The notes: a model not told the origin generated them from the letters alone. 7,537 bases of DNA from Chloroflexota bacterium (GCA_019242065.1 JAFAWJ010000599.1:1-7537); one strand, 5' to 3'; shown: positions 1-7,054, numbered from the stretch's first letter. Translations and numbers: made by a program.

Positions 1-113
1 CCGGCGCCGTTCGGACCGATCAGGCCACACGTGCCGGTAGGAAACTCGAGTGAGACGTCGTCGAGCGGCGTGACGCCACCGAAGCGGACGGTCAGCCCCT
101 GGATCTCGATCAC
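1..113 (-). CDS. livG: LivG-type ABC transporter ATP-binding protein, N-terminal fragment
   Basis: Cytoplasmic ATPase subunit expected to power the importer encoded by the upstream genes. Only the first 37 codons plus two bases are inside the window; the rest lies beyond position 1. The reading VIEIQGLTVRFGGVTPLDDV is the usual start of this family: FGG carries the aromatic A-loop residue, and the fragment ends in GPNGAG, the beginning of the Walker A loop (lysine not yet reached). FGG rather than YG favours LivG over LivF. The GTG start at 113 was chosen because its GTGA overlaps the TGA stop of livM, the same coupling style seen elsewhere in this operon; no strong Shine-Dalgarno is visible. 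ABC identity is firm; LivG versus LivF is inferred. Confidence 0.88.
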   Translation of the reverse strand, partial: MIEIQGLTVRFGGVTPLDDVSLEFPTGTCGLIGPNGA

Positions 114-1150
114 AAACTGGTGCCGGCCGTCGAGCCCCGGCCAGCCAGCCGACCAATGCGGCGGCCCAGGTTGGTCAGGTCGCGGCCCATCTGCACCGAG
201 ATGCCCGACGGCGCCGTCGTCATCGCCTGCAGCACGCCGACCCCGAACATGATGGTCAGCACGTCGGCGGGAATGCGGAAGTTCTTCAGGATCTCGGGGA
301 ACAGCTTCATCAGGACAGCCGCCACGATGGCACCCCAGAAGTTGAAGATGCCGCCCATCAGCACGACCGCTAGAATCGTGATCGAGTCCGGAGCCGGGAA
401 CGCATACGTCGTCAGGCCGCCGGCGCTGGCGGCCAGGAGACAGCCGGCGATGCCGGTCATGAACGAAGCCAGCGCAAAGGCCCACAGCTTGTACTGCGTG
501 ACGTTGACTCCGGCGGCGATTGCGGCCGACTCGCTCTGGCGGATCGCCGCCCACGCGCGGCCCGCCTTGCCGTGCACGTGCAGCACGCCAAGTAGGAACA
601 TCAGCGCCGCCACGATGACGACCGCCCTGAAGAACGCGGCATCCGAGGCCATCCAGTCGGGCCGCGTCACGATCGCCGCGTTGTTGCCCGCCGCGGAGGC
701 CGATTCGCCCAGGAAGCCCGGTCCACCATTGGGGAAGTTGACGGCGGCCAGAATCTGCGTGATGGCTGAGGCGGCCATCAGCGTGATCAGGGCCAGGTAC
801 AGGCCGCTCAACCGTAGCGCTGGCAGCCCGATCAACGTGCCGACGATAGCTGTCAGCACACCCGTCACGAGCAAGAGCACCGGGTACGGCGGATTGAACG
901 CGAATGCCAGCCGCAGCGCGATCCAACCCGCGACGGCCAGCAGCGCGATCTGGCCGAGCGAGACCAGCCCGACGCGGCCGGCGAGCAGCGCCAGGCTCAG
1001 GGTGACGATGCTGTAGATCGCCACCGACGTCAGGATCTGGACCCAGAACGTCGAGAGCACCAGCGGCGCCACGATGCACAGCACCCCGAGCACCACGATG
1101 ATGATCGTCGCTCGGCGCAGCGACGTCCGTTCGAGACTTAGTCCGGTCAT
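110..1150 (-). CDS. livM: LivM-type branched-chain amino acid ABC transporter permease
   Basis: Inner-membrane permease, 346 aa, the usual length for LivM. A hydrophobic N-terminal segment (residues 13-33) is followed by the family motif around residues 57-76 (LAGRVGLVSLGQIALLAVAG), then several more membrane segments. The cytoplasmic ATPase-contact region is at about 194-240 (GKAGRAWAAIRQSESAA followed by KLWAFALASF). LivM pairs with LivH to form the channel of HAAT-family importers for branched-chain or other amino acids, amides, urea or aromatic acids; substrate is set mainly by the binding protein. The frame is open up to 1888, but the part upstream of 1150 is a shadow of livH. ATG 1150 is the natural start: it overlaps the livH stop as ATGA. 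The hydrophilic C-terminal tail (about 322-346) is Arg/Gly-rich. Confidence 0.93.
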   Translation of the reverse strand: MTGLSLERTSLRRATIIIVVLGVLCIVAPLVLSTFWVQILTSVAIYSIVTLSLALLAGRVGLVSLGQIALLAVAGWIALRLAFAFNPPYPVLLLVTGVLTAIVGTLIGLPALRLSGLYLALITLMAASAITQILAAVNFPNGGPGFLGESASAAGNNAAIVTRPDWMASDAAFFRAVVIVAALMFLLGVLHVHGKAGRAWAAIRQSESAAIAAGVNVTQYKLWAFALASFMTGIAGCLLAASAGGLTTYAFPAPDSITILAVVLMGGIFNFWGAIVAAVLMKLFPEILKNFRIPADVLTIMFGVGVLQAMTTAPSGISVQMGRDLTNLGRRIGRLAGRGSTAGTSL

Positions 1151-2019
1151 CCGTTGCTCAACCGCGTGCCACGGCCGAACCCGAACCACAGCAAGGCGAC
1201 TATCGCGAAAATGAACGGCGTCAGGGTTCGATACGAGCTGATGGCGGCAAATCCGGTCAAACACGACTGGACAATGCCAATCGCCAGGCCAGCCAGCATG
1301 GTGATCGTCAGTGACCGCAGTTGACCCATCAAGGCCGCCGCCAGCGATGCGATCACCAGGAACGTCAGGCCGACGATATCCAGACCGACCAGGGTCGCCA
1401 GCAACAGGCCGGTTGCGCCCGACAGCAGGCCGGTGCCGAGCCAGGCGGCCGCCTCCACCTGCCGTACTGGCACGCCCAGCATGGCGGTCGTTTCGCGATG
1501 ATTCGCCAGCGAGCGCATCGCCACCCCGAGCTTGGTGTAGCGCAGGAACGCGGCGGTGAACAGAGTGACGAAAATGCCCAGACCCAGCGCCAGAATCTGA
1601 GTCAGGTTCACGCGTACGCCACCCAGCGTGAAGCCGATCGCGGTGGTCGGCAGCACCAGCGAGTGCGCCTCGTAGCTCCAGCCCCAGGACATGATCCCGA
1701 GCAGGATGAGCGTGAGGCCGAGCGTTGCAATGGCCTTGACCAGCGGGTCGCGCTCGGCCAGGCGTGGGCCGAAGATGCTGCCGTAGATCAGGGTCACCAC
1801 CCCGCCGAAGGCGATCGCGACCAGGTACGCCAGCCAGTTGGGCAGGGCGAGCACGTTGATCATCGACCAGGCGATCAACGCACCGCACGCGCCCACGGCG
1901 CCGTAGGCGAGGTTCAGCACGCCCGTGGCGCGGAACAGCACGACCATGCCCACGCCGGACAGGGCGAACACGCCGCCCACGGCCAGTCCCAATATGAGAA
2001 ACGGACGCAGGTCAGGCAT
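1147..2019 (-). CDS. livH: LivH-type branched-chain amino acid ABC transporter permease
   Basis: Inner-membrane permease, 290 aa, full length for LivH. The start MPDLRPFLILGLAVGGVFAL leads into the conserved LivH N-terminus (G-V-x-M-V-V-L-F-R-A-T-G-V-L-N-L-A-Y-G, about residues 22-40). A cytoplasmic loop at 162-185 (TKLGVAMRSLANHRETTAML) is the family's ATPase-contact motif, and the C-terminal half has further hydrophobic segments (197-215, 217-232, 239-257, 266-282). The gene starts 5 nt after the stop of the binding-protein gene and its TGA overlaps the ATG of livM, so translation is probably coupled. Together with LivM it should form the translocation pore. Substrate not determinable from this subunit. 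Confidence 0.94.
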   Translation of the reverse strand: MPDLRPFLILGLAVGGVFALSGVGMVVLFRATGVLNLAYGAVGACGALIAWSMINVLALPNWLAYLVAIAFGGVVTLIYGSIFGPRLAERDPLVKAIATLGLTLILLGIMSWGWSYEAHSLVLPTTAIGFTLGGVRVNLTQILALGLGIFVTLFTAAFLRYTKLGVAMRSLANHRETTAMLGVPVRQVEAAAWLGTGLLSGATGLLLATLVGLDIVGLTFLVIASLAAALMGQLRSLTITMLAGLAIGIVQSCLTGFAAISSYRTLTPFIFAIVALLWFGFGRGTRLSNG

Positions 2020-2024
2020 CCTGG

Positions 2025-3617
2025 CTACTGAGCCAGACCCATCTGCTGTTCGGCCTGCCGAATCTGCGTCAAGTTGCTCTCAGGGATCGCCGCGATTTCG
2101 AAGCAGTCCTCCTTCTGCACCATCTTGCGATCCTGCGGGCCCACGGTCCTGTCCCAGTTGTTGGGCACGTGGTACGGCAAATCCCCGAAGTACCACGGCT
2201 TGCACAGCAGGTCCGTCTGGTAGTCCTTGATCTGACGGATGGCCGCATTCACGCCCTGAGCCGTCAGCTGGTCTTCGGGCAACTGGAGCGCCGTCTTGGT
2301 GAAGATGTCCGCCGCCAGGAAACCCATCTGGCCGAAGCTCCCCAGCGGCGTGTTTGGCGCGTACTGCTTGACCACCTGCTGGTACAGCGTGTTGGACGGC
2401 CCGGTGGAGTCGATCAGGTTCAGTTCGGCATTGATACCCAGCTTGCCGTTCCAGCTTGAATCCAGCGCCTGGGCGACCGACGCGTCGTTACCGGGCGTGG
2501 ACCATGCCCAGCTGACCTGGTCGATCAGCCCCTGTTGCTGGGCCGCCTGCAGGATCTTGAGCCCTTCGGGTGGTGTGAGGTTGATAATCACGCCGCCGCC
2601 CTGGCCGGCGGCCTGGACCAGCTGCAGCACCAGGCTGTTGGCATCTTCGATGGGCGTGTTCTCGAGGTAGACGCCGTTGTCGGTGATTCCGCCCTGCATC
2701 TTGGCAAACGACGCCGGACCGGAGTTGTCATGATCGGCGCCCGGCGCGTTGCCGCTGACCGTCACCCACTGCTTGACACCCTGTCTGGCGAGGTACTGCG
2801 CGGCGCCCAGCGTGCTGTAGTACGGGCCCATATTCACCGCTGCGATGTTGGGCGTGTTGAAGCATTCGTACGGCACACCCGCGGCGATGACGTTGAAGTT
2901 GTTCTGCTCGTAGAACTGGTGGTTGACAGCGCAGTCGATCAGACTGGCGCTGCCAACCAGGGCCACCACCTTCTCGTCCTGCGTGAGCTTGGTAGCCAGC
3001 GCGGCGACCTGCTGGGCGTTGGTTTGCTCGTTCTCGACGAGGTAGTTGACGGGGTGGCCGTTGATGCCGCCGTTGTCGTTGACGCACTGGAAGTACGCCA
3101 TGGCCGTATTGGTGATGTCGGTGAAGTCGACGCCGGGCTGTTTGGTCACGATCGCGCCGACATTGATCGGCGTGCCGGTGGCCTTCTGGCCATTGCCCAG
3201 GCCACACTTGCCGGCCAGGCTGACCGACAGATTGGCAGCGGCGGCGGCCGCCGGCGCCGCGGCGCCAGTCGAGTTGACCCCACCGACGGGGCTGGGCGAG
3301 GGCACCAGGGACGCCGAGGCGAGCGGGCTGGGGCTGGCGCCTGTCGCGGGCGAGGCCGCCGGCGCCGCGGATGCCGCTGGCGCGGCCGATGCGGCCGGCG
3401 CAACCGACGCCGCCGCGGCAGGCGCCGTGGTCGGCGCGGCGGCCGGAGCGCTGGTCGAGGCCGCCGGCGCCGGACTGCTACACGCGGCGGCACCCACCAG
3501 CGCGAGAAGAGCAAACCCGCGTGCCAGATGGCGACACTGCGCTCTCACCCGGTTGTCGTTACGAATCGAGGCTGCGATGCGGCTCGAACTGGCCTTCCAG
3601 TGCTCTGGACGGCTCAT
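2025..3617 (-). CDS. Lipoprotein substrate-binding protein of HAAT-type ABC importer (Peripla_BP_6 / LivK-like)
   Basis: Extracytoplasmic ligand-binding protein of the Liv-type importer, 530 aa from ATG 3617. The signal peptide has RHLARG, a short hydrophobic core FALLALVGAAA and the lipobox cysteine C46, so it is probably lipid-anchored. Next comes a low-complexity Ala/Pro/Ser linker of about 80 residues (47-128). The type-1 periplasmic-binding domain runs from about 147 (TPINVGAIVTKQPG) to the end, with features typical of the family: N-D-N-G-G-I-N-G near 180-187, A-G-V-P-Y-E-C near 246-252 and P-P-E-G-L-K near 349-354. ATG 3617 is preferred because a G-run (3623-3628) sits 5 nt upstream; GTG 3623 is in frame but less likely. 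GTG 3548 would give a more compact signal peptide but has no ribosome site. Ligand unknown: amino acids, amides or aromatic acids are all possible. Confidence 0.9.
   Translation of the reverse strand: MSRPEHWKASSSRIAASIRNDNRVRAQCRHLARGFALLALVGAAACSSPAPAASTSAPAAAPTTAPAAAASVAPAASAAPAASAAPAASPATGASPSPLASASLVPSPSPVGGVNSTGAAAPAAAAAANLSVSLAGKCGLGNGQKATGTPINVGAIVTKQPGVDFTDITNTAMAYFQCVNDNGGINGHPVNYLVENEQTNAQQVAALATKLTQDEKVVALVGSASLIDCAVNHQFYEQNNFNVIAAGVPYECFNTPNIAAVNMGPYYSTLGAAQYLARQGVKQWVTVSGNAPGADHDNSGPASFAKMQGGITDNGVYLENTPIEDANSLVLQLVQAAGQGGGVIINLTPPEGLKILQAAQQQGLIDQVSWAWSTPGNDASVAQALDSSWNGKLGINAELNLIDSTGPSNTLYQQVVKQYAPNTPLGSFGQMGFLAADIFTKTALQLPEDQLTAQGVNAAIRQIKDYQTDLLCKPWYFGDLPYHVPNNWDRTVGPQDRKMVQKEDCFEIAAIPESNLTQIRQAEQQMGLAQ
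3352..3423. repeat. Four imperfect 18-bp tandem units encoding the lipoprotein linker
   Basis: On the plus strand the units start at 3352, 3370, 3388 and 3406, each close to GAGGCCGCCGGCGCCGCG or GATGCCGCTGGCGCGGCC. Read on the minus strand they encode the repeating peptide APAASA of the Ala/Pro-rich linker just after the lipobox. Such linkers hold the binding domain away from the membrane, and their GC-rich repeats tend to change length by slippage. The units have diverged, mostly at third codon positions, so the repeat looks maintained at protein level. Confidence 0.7.
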
Positions 3618-3622
3618 CTGCA

Positions 3623-3628
3623 CCCCCC
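3623..3628 (-). promoter_or_regulatory. G-run ribosome binding site deciding the binding-protein start
   Basis: Six consecutive G on the minus strand followed by TG lie 5 nt before ATG 3617, resembling a G-substituted Shine-Dalgarno (GGAGGTG). They overlap the alternative GTG start at 3623, which therefore cannot use them. This supports ATG 3617 as the start. Confidence 0.45.
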
Positions 3629-3651
3629 AAGGACTTGATGCGCCAGGGAGG

Positions 3652-3680
3652 AGGCTACCGGGGACGGCCGGCGTCTACAA
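3652..3680 (-). promoter_or_regulatory. Weak candidate promoter upstream of the binding-protein gene
   Basis: The 74-nt gap (3618-3691) between the RraA stop and the binding-protein ATG is the only sizeable gap in the minus-strand operon. It contains TTGTAG (3680-3675) and TAGCCT (3657-3652) separated by 17 nt, which fits sigma70-like spacing but matches each consensus at only three of six bases. It could allow extra expression of the binding protein relative to the RraA genes. The candidate rests on spacing more than on sequence match. Confidence 0.2.
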
Positions 3681-3691
3681 GGACCCTGGTC

Positions 3692-4360
3692 TTATGGTTG
3701 TCCTTCGGTTCGTGTTTGCAACTGGTGATACCGAAACACGCGCCGCGCCTCGTCCAGCCGCGTACCCTTGGCCGTCTCCCGCTCGATCGCCTGCTCGGCC
3801 TCTTCGATCTCACGCGCGGTATCGAGCACCTGTGCCTCGTCGATGGCCGGCACCACCAGGATCCCGTCGGCGTCGCCGACCAGGATGTCGCCTGGACGGA
3901 TCTGGACCTCACCCAGCGAGATCGGCGCCCCCTGGCTCTCCACCTCGACGCGGTCCTTGCCAGTGCGCATGTACCGCCCGCGTGAAAAGATCGGATAGCC
4001 CAGGTCCAGGGCCCGCGAGACGTCGCGGCACACGCCGTGAATGACGGTGCCACCCACGCCACGGCGGTGCGAGACGGCAGTCAGAATGTCGCCCCAGACC
4101 GTACAGTCCAGCCGCCCGGCGTTGTCGAGCACGACGATGCCGCCCGGTGGGACGTCGTCAATGTAGTCGCCGACATTCCCACGCTCGACCGCGCCAGTCG
4201 GCCGATAGCGCAGGGTGAACGCGCGGCCGCACAGCCGGAATTTTGGGTCCAGCGGCGCGATTCCCAGACACTGGCCGGCGATGGCCAGCCGATCCAGCGC
4301 GTCTGAGATTGTCGCGGTTGGCAGCTCGCGCAGGCCATCGACCGTGGCATCGCCACTCAT
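3692..4360 (-). CDS. RraA-family aldolase/decarboxylase-like protein with intact DX20RD motif
   Basis: Cytoplasmic protein of 222 aa in the RraA / HMG-CHA aldolase family, whose enzymes split 4-hydroxy-4-methyl-2-oxoglutarate or 4-carboxy-4-hydroxy-2-oxoadipate to pyruvate products and often decarboxylate oxaloacetate. The metal/substrate motif DX20RD is exact: D91 (in WGDILTAVSHRRG) and R112-D113 (in GVCRD). Supporting family features are ISDALDRL near 18-25, PPGGIVVLDNAG near 71-82 and PGDILVGDADGILVVP near 157-171. The helical C-terminal tail (176-222) is charged. Its ATG overlaps the stop of the second RraA-like gene (ATGA), and the binding-protein gene follows after 74 nt. Enzyme activity is plausible; the substrate is inferred from context only. 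A ribonuclease-regulator role like that of E. coli RraA is less likely in this setting. Confidence 0.88.
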   Translation of the reverse strand: MSGDATVDGLRELPTATISDALDRLAIAGQCLGIAPLDPKFRLCGRAFTLRYRPTGAVERGNVGDYIDDVPPGGIVVLDNAGRLDCTVWGDILTAVSHRRGVGGTVIHGVCRDVSRALDLGYPIFSRGRYMRTGKDRVEVESQGAPISLGEVQIRPGDILVGDADGILVVPAIDEAQVLDTAREIEEAEQAIERETAKGTRLDEARRVFRYHQLQTRTEGQP

Positions 4361-5019
4361 ACGTGTTGTCCCAACATAGATTCGTAGTTTGCTCCCATCA
4401 CATCCACGACCGATTGTCCAGCCCGCACCGCCTCGGCCATCGCGGCTTCGCGCGCTTGCAGGCCTTCAGCGGTCGTCACGATCTCTTCGGCACGGTCGGC
4501 GGCGAGAAAGACCGCGCCACTCCAGTCGGCGATGACGTAGTCGCCGTGCGCCACGTGCAGGTCGCCAACTCGGATCGGCTCGCCCATCGACGCCTCGACG
4601 ATCCTGCCGCGCGCAGTCATCGGCGTCGCGGCGCGCGCGAAGACCGGGAACCCGGCGTCGCGACTGTCGTCGACGTCACGGCAGGTGCCGTCCACGATCA
4701 CACCCTCGATACCCTTCAAGCGCGCCGCCAGCGACAGGATGCCGCCCCAGCCGGCTGCGTCCTCACGATCGTGGTGCTCGATGACGATGACCTGCCCAGG
4801 CCCCCCGGCTTCGATGGCCGCCGTGCCCAGGTGGCGCGGCGAGTGGTCGCCCGGCTCGGCGCGTCGCAAACGCACCGTGATGACCTGGCCGGCGATCCGC
4901 GGGCAGGGCCACATCGGCAGCAGGCCCTGGACGGCGCCAGTCAGCCCGAGACGATCGATGGCGTCCGAGACGCCGCACGTATCCAGGCGCGCCAGGCGCG
5001 CCGCCAGGGTGTCAGTCAT
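4357..5019 (-). CDS. RraA-family protein, paralogue with altered motif (GX20RD)
   Basis: Cytoplasmic RraA-family protein, 220 aa, first gene of the minus-strand operon. Family landmarks are present: VSDAIDRLG (17-25), GGPGQVIVIEHHDRED (72-87), WGGIL (91-95), VIVDGTCRDV (107-116) and HGDYVIADWSGAVFLAAD (158-175). The RD pair is R114-D115, but 21 residues before it lies G93 where the neighbouring paralogue has Asp (GX20RD instead of DX20RD). Loss of this acid would be expected to weaken metal/substrate coordination, so it may act on a different substrate, need a partner subunit or be a non-catalytic partner. ATG 5019 is preceded by GAGGT with 6-nt spacing. Its TGA overlaps the ATG of the next gene, implying coupled, possibly stoichiometric production. 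Confidence 0.86.
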   Translation of the reverse strand: MTDTLAARLARLDTCGVSDAIDRLGLTGAVQGLLPMWPCPRIAGQVITVRLRRAEPGDHSPRHLGTAAIEAGGPGQVIVIEHHDREDAAGWGGILSLAARLKGIEGVIVDGTCRDVDDSRDAGFPVFARAATPMTARGRIVEASMGEPIRVGDLHVAHGDYVIADWSGAVFLAADRAEEIVTTAEGLQAREAAMAEAVRAGQSVVDVMGANYESMLGQHV

Positions 5020-5069
5020 AGGCGTACCTCAGGTTAGCCGAACACCCGGTGCGGATAAGATTTGAGCCA
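5020..5069. promoter_or_regulatory. Divergent intergenic region between the two operons
   Basis: These 50 bp must hold the 5' signals of both divergent operons unless promoters lie inside the coding regions. On the plus strand TAAGAT (5056-5061) fits the TANNNT form of a -10 box and sits 8 nt before ATG 5070, which would give a leaderless or nearly leaderless mRNA. On the minus strand TAACCT (5036-5031) also fits TANNNT but lies very close to the GAGGT ribosome site. No convincing -35 box or operator palindrome is seen, and no regulator gene lies in the window. The region must be regulatory; the specific boxes are guesses. Confidence 0.4.
5026..5030 (-). promoter_or_regulatory. Shine-Dalgarno of the first RraA-like gene
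   Basis: GAGGT on the minus strand, 6 nt before ATG 5019. It supports that start and shows that at least this gene uses a conventional leader. Confidence 0.55.
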
Positions 5070-5927
5070 ATGGTGGTCGTCCCGCGCACCTTCACGACCG
5101 CCATCGGCAGTTATCCGTACACCCGCCCGCTCAAGGACGGCCGCGTCACCAGCCAGCAACTGTCCCTGGCACACGTCGAAGTCGTGCCCGCCAATCGCGC
5201 ATTTCGGCCGATGGTCAATGAGCTGAAGTACGACATCTCGGAGCTGGCCCTGGTGACCCTGCTGCTGGCCAGAGCCGTCGATCGCCCGCTTGTCGGCGTG
5301 CCGGTCGTGCTCATGCAACAATCTGCCTACGGCATGCTGCTGGTCCGACCGGATAGTCCGCTGCGCGAGCCGCGCGACCTGGAGGGCCGCACGATTGGCG
5401 TGCGCGCCTATACCCAGACCACCGGCACCTGGCTGCGCGGCATGCTGCACGATCAGTTCGGCCTCCGGTTGGACACGCTCAACTGGACGACGTTCGAGCC
5501 CGCCCATGTCGATGGATTCGTCGACCCGCCGAATACACGTCGGGCGCCCGAAGGCAAGACCCTGGCAGGCATGCTGCGCGATGGCGAGATCGACGCCGCC
5601 GCGGGACTGGAGCCGGCGGAGTATCCGGACCTGCGCTGGCTACTGCCCAATCCGCTGGATCTGGAGGCCGATTTTGTGCGACAAACCGGCATCCAACCGG
5701 TCAATCACACGCTGGTTGTCCGCCGTGACCTGGTGGCGGACAACCCCTGGCTGCCGGGTGAGCTGTTCCGCATGGTGGGTGCCGCCAAAGCCCTGGTGGC
5801 CGATTCCGCTCCGCTCGATGGGCTGGAGCGCAATCGCGGCGCGATTGACTTGCTGGCTCGCTACGCCTTCGAGCAGCGCATTACGCCGCGCACCCTGACC
5901 ATCGAGGAGTTGTTCGCCGTTCCATGA
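5070..5927 (+). CDS. 4,5-dihydroxyphthalate decarboxylase-like protein (periplasmic-binding-protein-like fold)
   Basis: Protein of 285 aa resembling proteins annotated as 4,5-dihydroxyphthalate decarboxylase, which convert 4,5-dihydroxyphthalate to protocatechuate and share a fold with type-2 solute-binding proteins. Visible family features are YTRPLKDGRV (17-26), DLEGRTIGVRAY (103-114) followed by WLRGMLHDQFG (121-131), GIQPVNHTLVVRRDL (207-221, with H213) and the C-terminal LARYAFEQRITPRTLTIEEL (262-281). There is no signal peptide or lipobox, so it should be cytoplasmic, favouring an enzyme over a transporter subunit. It is somewhat shorter than the typical member (around 320-330 aa from memory). 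ATG 5070 is preferred; GTG 5049 would add seven residues and has no ribosome site. Its stop overlaps the next gene's ATG. Family placement is good; the exact substrate is unproven, since many homologues carry this name by similarity only. Confidence 0.75.
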   Translation: MVVVPRTFTTAIGSYPYTRPLKDGRVTSQQLSLAHVEVVPANRAFRPMVNELKYDISELALVTLLLARAVDRPLVGVPVVLMQQSAYGMLLVRPDSPLREPRDLEGRTIGVRAYTQTTGTWLRGMLHDQFGLRLDTLNWTTFEPAHVDGFVDPPNTRRAPEGKTLAGMLRDGEIDAAAGLEPAEYPDLRWLLPNPLDLEADFVRQTGIQPVNHTLVVRRDLVADNPWLPGELFRMVGAAKALVADSAPLDGLERNRGAIDLLARYAFEQRITPRTLTIEELFAVP

Positions 5928-7054
5928 GATGTAGTGCCGACGCGATCCTGACCACGCATACCGGCAGCTTGCCGCGTCCCGACGACCTGGTGGAGCTGCT
6001 GTATTCCGAAGACGATGCGCGATCACGGGAGGTGAACGCACGCGTGCGGCAGGCAGTCGCCGAATCCGTTCGCCAGCAAATCGACGCCGGCCTCGACGTG
6101 GTCAATGACGGCGAAATGAGCAAAGTCTCGTACTCCACGTATGTCTATGCGCGACTGACCGGATTCGAAAGTCACGTGCAGGCGCAGCGCTATCCACGCG
6201 CGGACGCCGCGGCGTTTCCACGCTATGCGGAGTGGAATGCGCGTACCCAGCAGGGCGCGGCGCGTATCAACCGCTACGCGTGCACGGGTCCGGTGCGGTA
6301 CGTTGGCCAGGCACTTCTGCAGGACGATATCGACAATCTCCGATCGGCGCTGGCAGATGCGCCTTCACGGGAAGCCTTCATGACCGCCGCGTCACCGGGC
6401 GTCATCGCCTGGTTTCAGCCCAACCAGTACTACCCGAGTGACGTGGCCTATTTGGAGACGCTGGCGGAGGTCATGCGCGAGGAGTACGAGGCCATCGTCG
6501 AGGCGGGCTTTCTCCTGCAACTGGACTGCCCGGATGTGGCGCTGGCTGCCAACGCGCCCACTGGCGTTGCGCTGGCACCGATCGGCGAACGGATCGACGC
6601 GCTGAATGCCGCGGTGCGCAACATTCCCGCCGATCGCATGCGGCTGCACCTGTGCTGGGGCAACTACGAAGGTCCGCATCAGACGGACGTGCCGCTGCGC
6701 GACATTCTCAGCGACGTGCTGCGGGCGAAACCTCAGGCCATTTCGTTTGAGGGCGCCAACCCGCGGCACGAGCACGAGTACGCGGTCTTTGCGGAGATTC
6801 AGCTACCGACGGACAAACTGATCATTCCCGGCGTGTTGGATACCACCACCAATTACATCGAGCATCCCGAGCTCGTGTCCCAACGCCTGGTGCGCTACGC
6901 CGAGCTGGTAGGTCGCGAGCAAGTCATCGCCGGCGCCGACTGCGGCTTCGGCACCTTCGCGGGCACCCCGATGGTCCACCCTGACATCGTCTTCGCGAAA
7001 TTAGCCGCACTGGTGGAAGGCGCAAGACGAGCCTCCCACCAGCTGTGGTCCTGA
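5924..7054 (+). CDS. Short MetE C-terminal-like zinc methyl/alkyl-transferase family protein
   Basis: Cytoplasmic protein of 376 aa related to the C-terminal catalytic half of cobalamin-independent methionine synthase, and to single-domain relatives such as epoxyalkane:coenzyme M transferase (similar length). The start TTHTGSLPRP (10-19) is typical. The zinc site looks complete: H242 and C244 in LHLCWGN, E276 in SFEGANP and C340 in GADCGFGTF. An Asp in LQLDCPD (D201) matches the position where MetE binds the homocysteine amino group. The large N-terminal MetE domain is absent, as in the group labelled 'methionine synthase II family', so true methionine synthesis from methyl-tetrahydrofolate is doubtful. 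ATG 5924 overlaps the previous stop (ATGA), with GAGGAG (5904-5909) 14 nt upstream. It probably works with the decarboxylase-like protein, moving a methyl or alkyl group to or from a thiol; the substrate is unknown. Confidence 0.82.
   Translation: MRCSADAILTTHTGSLPRPDDLVELLYSEDDARSREVNARVRQAVAESVRQQIDAGLDVVNDGEMSKVSYSTYVYARLTGFESHVQAQRYPRADAAAFPRYAEWNARTQQGAARINRYACTGPVRYVGQALLQDDIDNLRSALADAPSREAFMTAASPGVIAWFQPNQYYPSDVAYLETLAEVMREEYEAIVEAGFLLQLDCPDVALAANAPTGVALAPIGERIDALNAAVRNIPADRMRLHLCWGNYEGPHQTDVPLRDILSDVLRAKPQAISFEGANPRHEHEYAVFAEIQLPTDKLIIPGVLDTTTNYIEHPELVSQRLVRYAELVGREQVIAGADCGFGTFAGTPMVHPDIVFAKLAALVEGARRASHQLWS

Noticed and set aside
120..1016. Plus-strand 298-residue open frame opposite livM
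   Set aside because: The composition is typical of the reverse of a membrane protein gene, and livM on the minus strand is well supported.
1151..1888. Apparent N-terminal extension of LivM giving a 592-residue open frame
   Set aside because: It lies entirely inside livH in another frame, its translation is Arg/Gly/His-rich with no membrane pattern, and ATG 1150 has a perfect ATGA overlap with the livH stop.
2535..3638. Long plus-strand open frames opposite the binding-protein gene, including a Gly/Arg-rich 367-residue one
   Set aside because: High GC keeps the opposite frames open. The minus-strand product has a lipobox and clear family motifs, while the plus-strand product is low-complexity shadow.
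5049..5069. Upstream GTG start for the decarboxylase-like gene
   Set aside because: There is no ribosome site before GTG 5049, and the seven extra residues do not resemble the family's N-terminus; ATG 5070 is more natural.
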